Shown: positions 5,975 through 6,506 of the stretch, piece after piece
Layout of the letters: each line of letters opens with the position of its first letter
Position numbering within the stretch: the first letter of the stretch is position 1
Origin: Trebonia sp.
Lineage (GTDB): Bacteria > Actinomycetota > Actinomycetes > Streptosporangiales > Streptosporangiaceae
Assembly: GCA_030043595.1 (NCBI GenBank)
Contig: JASHXJ010000420.1
Location: forward strand, 1-6,506
Direction of reading: 5' to 3'
Length of the DNA stretch: 6,506 nt
The notes under the pieces: generated by a model
Database searches by the model: none
What the model was told of the DNA's origin: nothing
Seen by the model: only the letters and a program-made list of their open reading frames with translations
Program-made: the position numbers and the translations under genes

Positions 5975-6287
5975 CGCCAGCCATCGCCCCCACGACGAGG
6001 AACGGCTCGGTGCCGGCGGCCACTGCCGCCGCCACCGCATCCGGGAGCGGCGCGTCCGGCGGCTCGTTGGACAGGTCCTGCTCGCAGGCGAAGAAGCGGA
6101 TGAACGGGCGCCGCCGCCCCGTGTGCCGGTCCCTGATCGTGCCGCGCAGCACGGGGAACTGTTCCTCCACCGCGTCGAGCAGAGCCCGCTGCGTGAGCAC
6201 CGGGCACGTCACCGGGACGACGACCTCGCCGTGCACCCGGGCCAGGTTCCGCAGCTGCGCGGGCAGCACGACCCGGACGTCGGTCAC
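5970..6287 (-). CDS. MoaD/ThiS-like sulfur-carrier-fold protein
   Basis: A 105-residue beta-grasp protein. MoaD and ThiS carry sulfur as a thiocarboxylate on a C-terminal Gly-Gly; this one ends in GAMAGG, so the chemistry is possible but its client pathway is unknown. The N-terminus has the expected strand pattern (VRVVLPAQLRNLARVHGEVV, 4-23), then a helix (TQRALLDAVEEQF, 32-44), PVLRGTIRD (45-53), and a segment RRRPFIRFFACEQDLSNEPP (58-77), longer than in molybdopterin MoaD, before LPDAV and the final strand EPFLVVG (94-100). The GTG start at 6287 overlaps the preceding TGA as GTGA, with CAGG 7 nt upstream; a longer frame to 6410 would read through the upstream gene. No MoeB/ThiF-like activating enzyme, MoaE or ThiG is present in the window. 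The tight link to the Asp-box gene is an arrangement I recall from other actinobacteria and proteobacteria, suggesting a shared but undefined role. Confidence 0.85.
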   Translation of the reverse strand: MTDVRVVLPAQLRNLARVHGEVVVPVTCPVLTQRALLDAVEEQFPVLRGTIRDRHTGRRRPFIRFFACEQDLSNEPPDAPLPDAVAAAVAAGTEPFLVVGAMAGG

Positions 6288-6506
6288 GGCACGACCTGGA
6301 CCTCGACCGAGAGCACCGCGGGCAGGTCGCGCACGATCGGCGCCCAGGAGTCGCCGGAGTCGGCCGAGACGTACACCTGCCCGCCCGTCGTGCCGAAGTA
6401 CACCCCGCACGAGTCCAGGGTGTCCACCGCCATCGCGTCGCGGTACACGTTCACGTAGCAGTCCTGCTGCGGCAGCCCGCGCGTCAGGGGCTCCCAGTCA
6501 CCGCCG
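6284..6506 (-). CDS. Asp-box (BNR/sortilin-like) beta-propeller protein, C-terminal 73 residues only
   Basis: C-terminal end of a repeat protein annotated in relatives as WD40/YVTN/BNR-like or exo-alpha-sialidase-like; sialidase activity should not be assumed. The first full codon is at 6505, and the frame runs to TGA at 6286-6284. SADSGDSW (residues 47-54 of the visible part, 6344-6367) matches the Asp-box S-x-D-x-G-x-x-W, and the opening GGDW looks like the end of a previous Asp-box. The blade sequence GVYFGTTGGQVYVSAD and ending LSVEVQVVP are characteristic of the family found next to MoaD-like genes. Its stop overlaps the MoaD-like start by 4 nt, so they are translationally coupled. Signal peptide, length and other blades lie outside the window. 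Confidence 0.85.
   Translation of the reverse strand, partial: GGDWEPLTRGLPQQDCYVNVYRDAMAVDTLDSCGVYFGTTGGQVYVSADSGDSWAPIVRDLPAVLSVEVQVVP

Noticed and set aside
5963..6040. Longer N-terminus of the dehydrogenase
   Set aside because: The added residues lie wholly in the MoaD-like coding region and are basic and unlike SDR N-termini; the ATG at 5962 gives a normal lead-in to the TGGNTGIG motif.
5526..6458. + strand open frame (310 codons) at the right end
   Set aside because: Crosses three minus-strand genes with clear family motifs; composition is low in hydrophobic patterning and has no recognisable domain.

Overview
This is a compact, very GC-rich window with strong G/C bias at third codon positions, GTG as well as ATG starts, and protein families typical of filamentous actinomycetes (LigC/Prim-Pol repair pair, Asp-box protein plus MoaD-like pair). 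I read it as the chromosome of a Streptosporangiales- or Streptomyces-like actinobacterium; nothing in the window fixes the genus. It holds seven genes, two of them cut by the window edges.

Left part, + strand: the 3' portion of a heparinase II/III-like (polysaccharide lyase-type) gene runs from the left edge to 1631. After a short gap with a good promoter candidate comes a 184-residue protein (1695-2249) with a C-terminal ribbon-helix-helix-like segment and no recognised function. These two genes converge on the minus-strand genes to the right. The 261-bp convergent gap (2250-2510) is unusually structured: a small hairpin after the + strand gene, a 70-bp element with 19-nt inverted arms (18 paired) around a T-free, A-rich loop, a second hairpin, and a GC-only repeat tract next to the polymerase stop.

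Middle, - strand: a LigC-type ATP-dependent DNA ligase (3811-4905) is followed after 4 nt by an archaeo-eukaryotic-primase-type (LigD POL/Prim-PolC) polymerase (2511-3806). Together they look like a two-protein break or gap repair unit: the polymerase fills or remodels short gaps or ends and the ligase seals them. The polymerase carries a linker and a conserved-looking C-terminal tail beyond the catalytic domain. No Ku gene and no phosphoesterase domain lie in the window.

Right part, - strand: a tightly packed group runs inward from the right edge: the C-terminus of an Asp-box (BNR-like) beta-propeller protein, a MoaD/ThiS-like sulfur-carrier-fold protein overlapping it by 4 nt, and a short-chain dehydrogenase/reductase 7 nt further on. 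The dehydrogenase contains a 24-residue (GGS)n-type insertion encoded by eight 9-bp repeats. The 130-bp gap between it and the ligase carries a 12-13-bp tandem repeat. I see no mobile element, tRNA, rRNA or CRISPR array, and no clearly new multi-gene system. The best leads are the 70-bp inverted-repeat element, the in-frame repeat in the dehydrogenase, the Asp-box/MoaD pair, and the polymerase tail.
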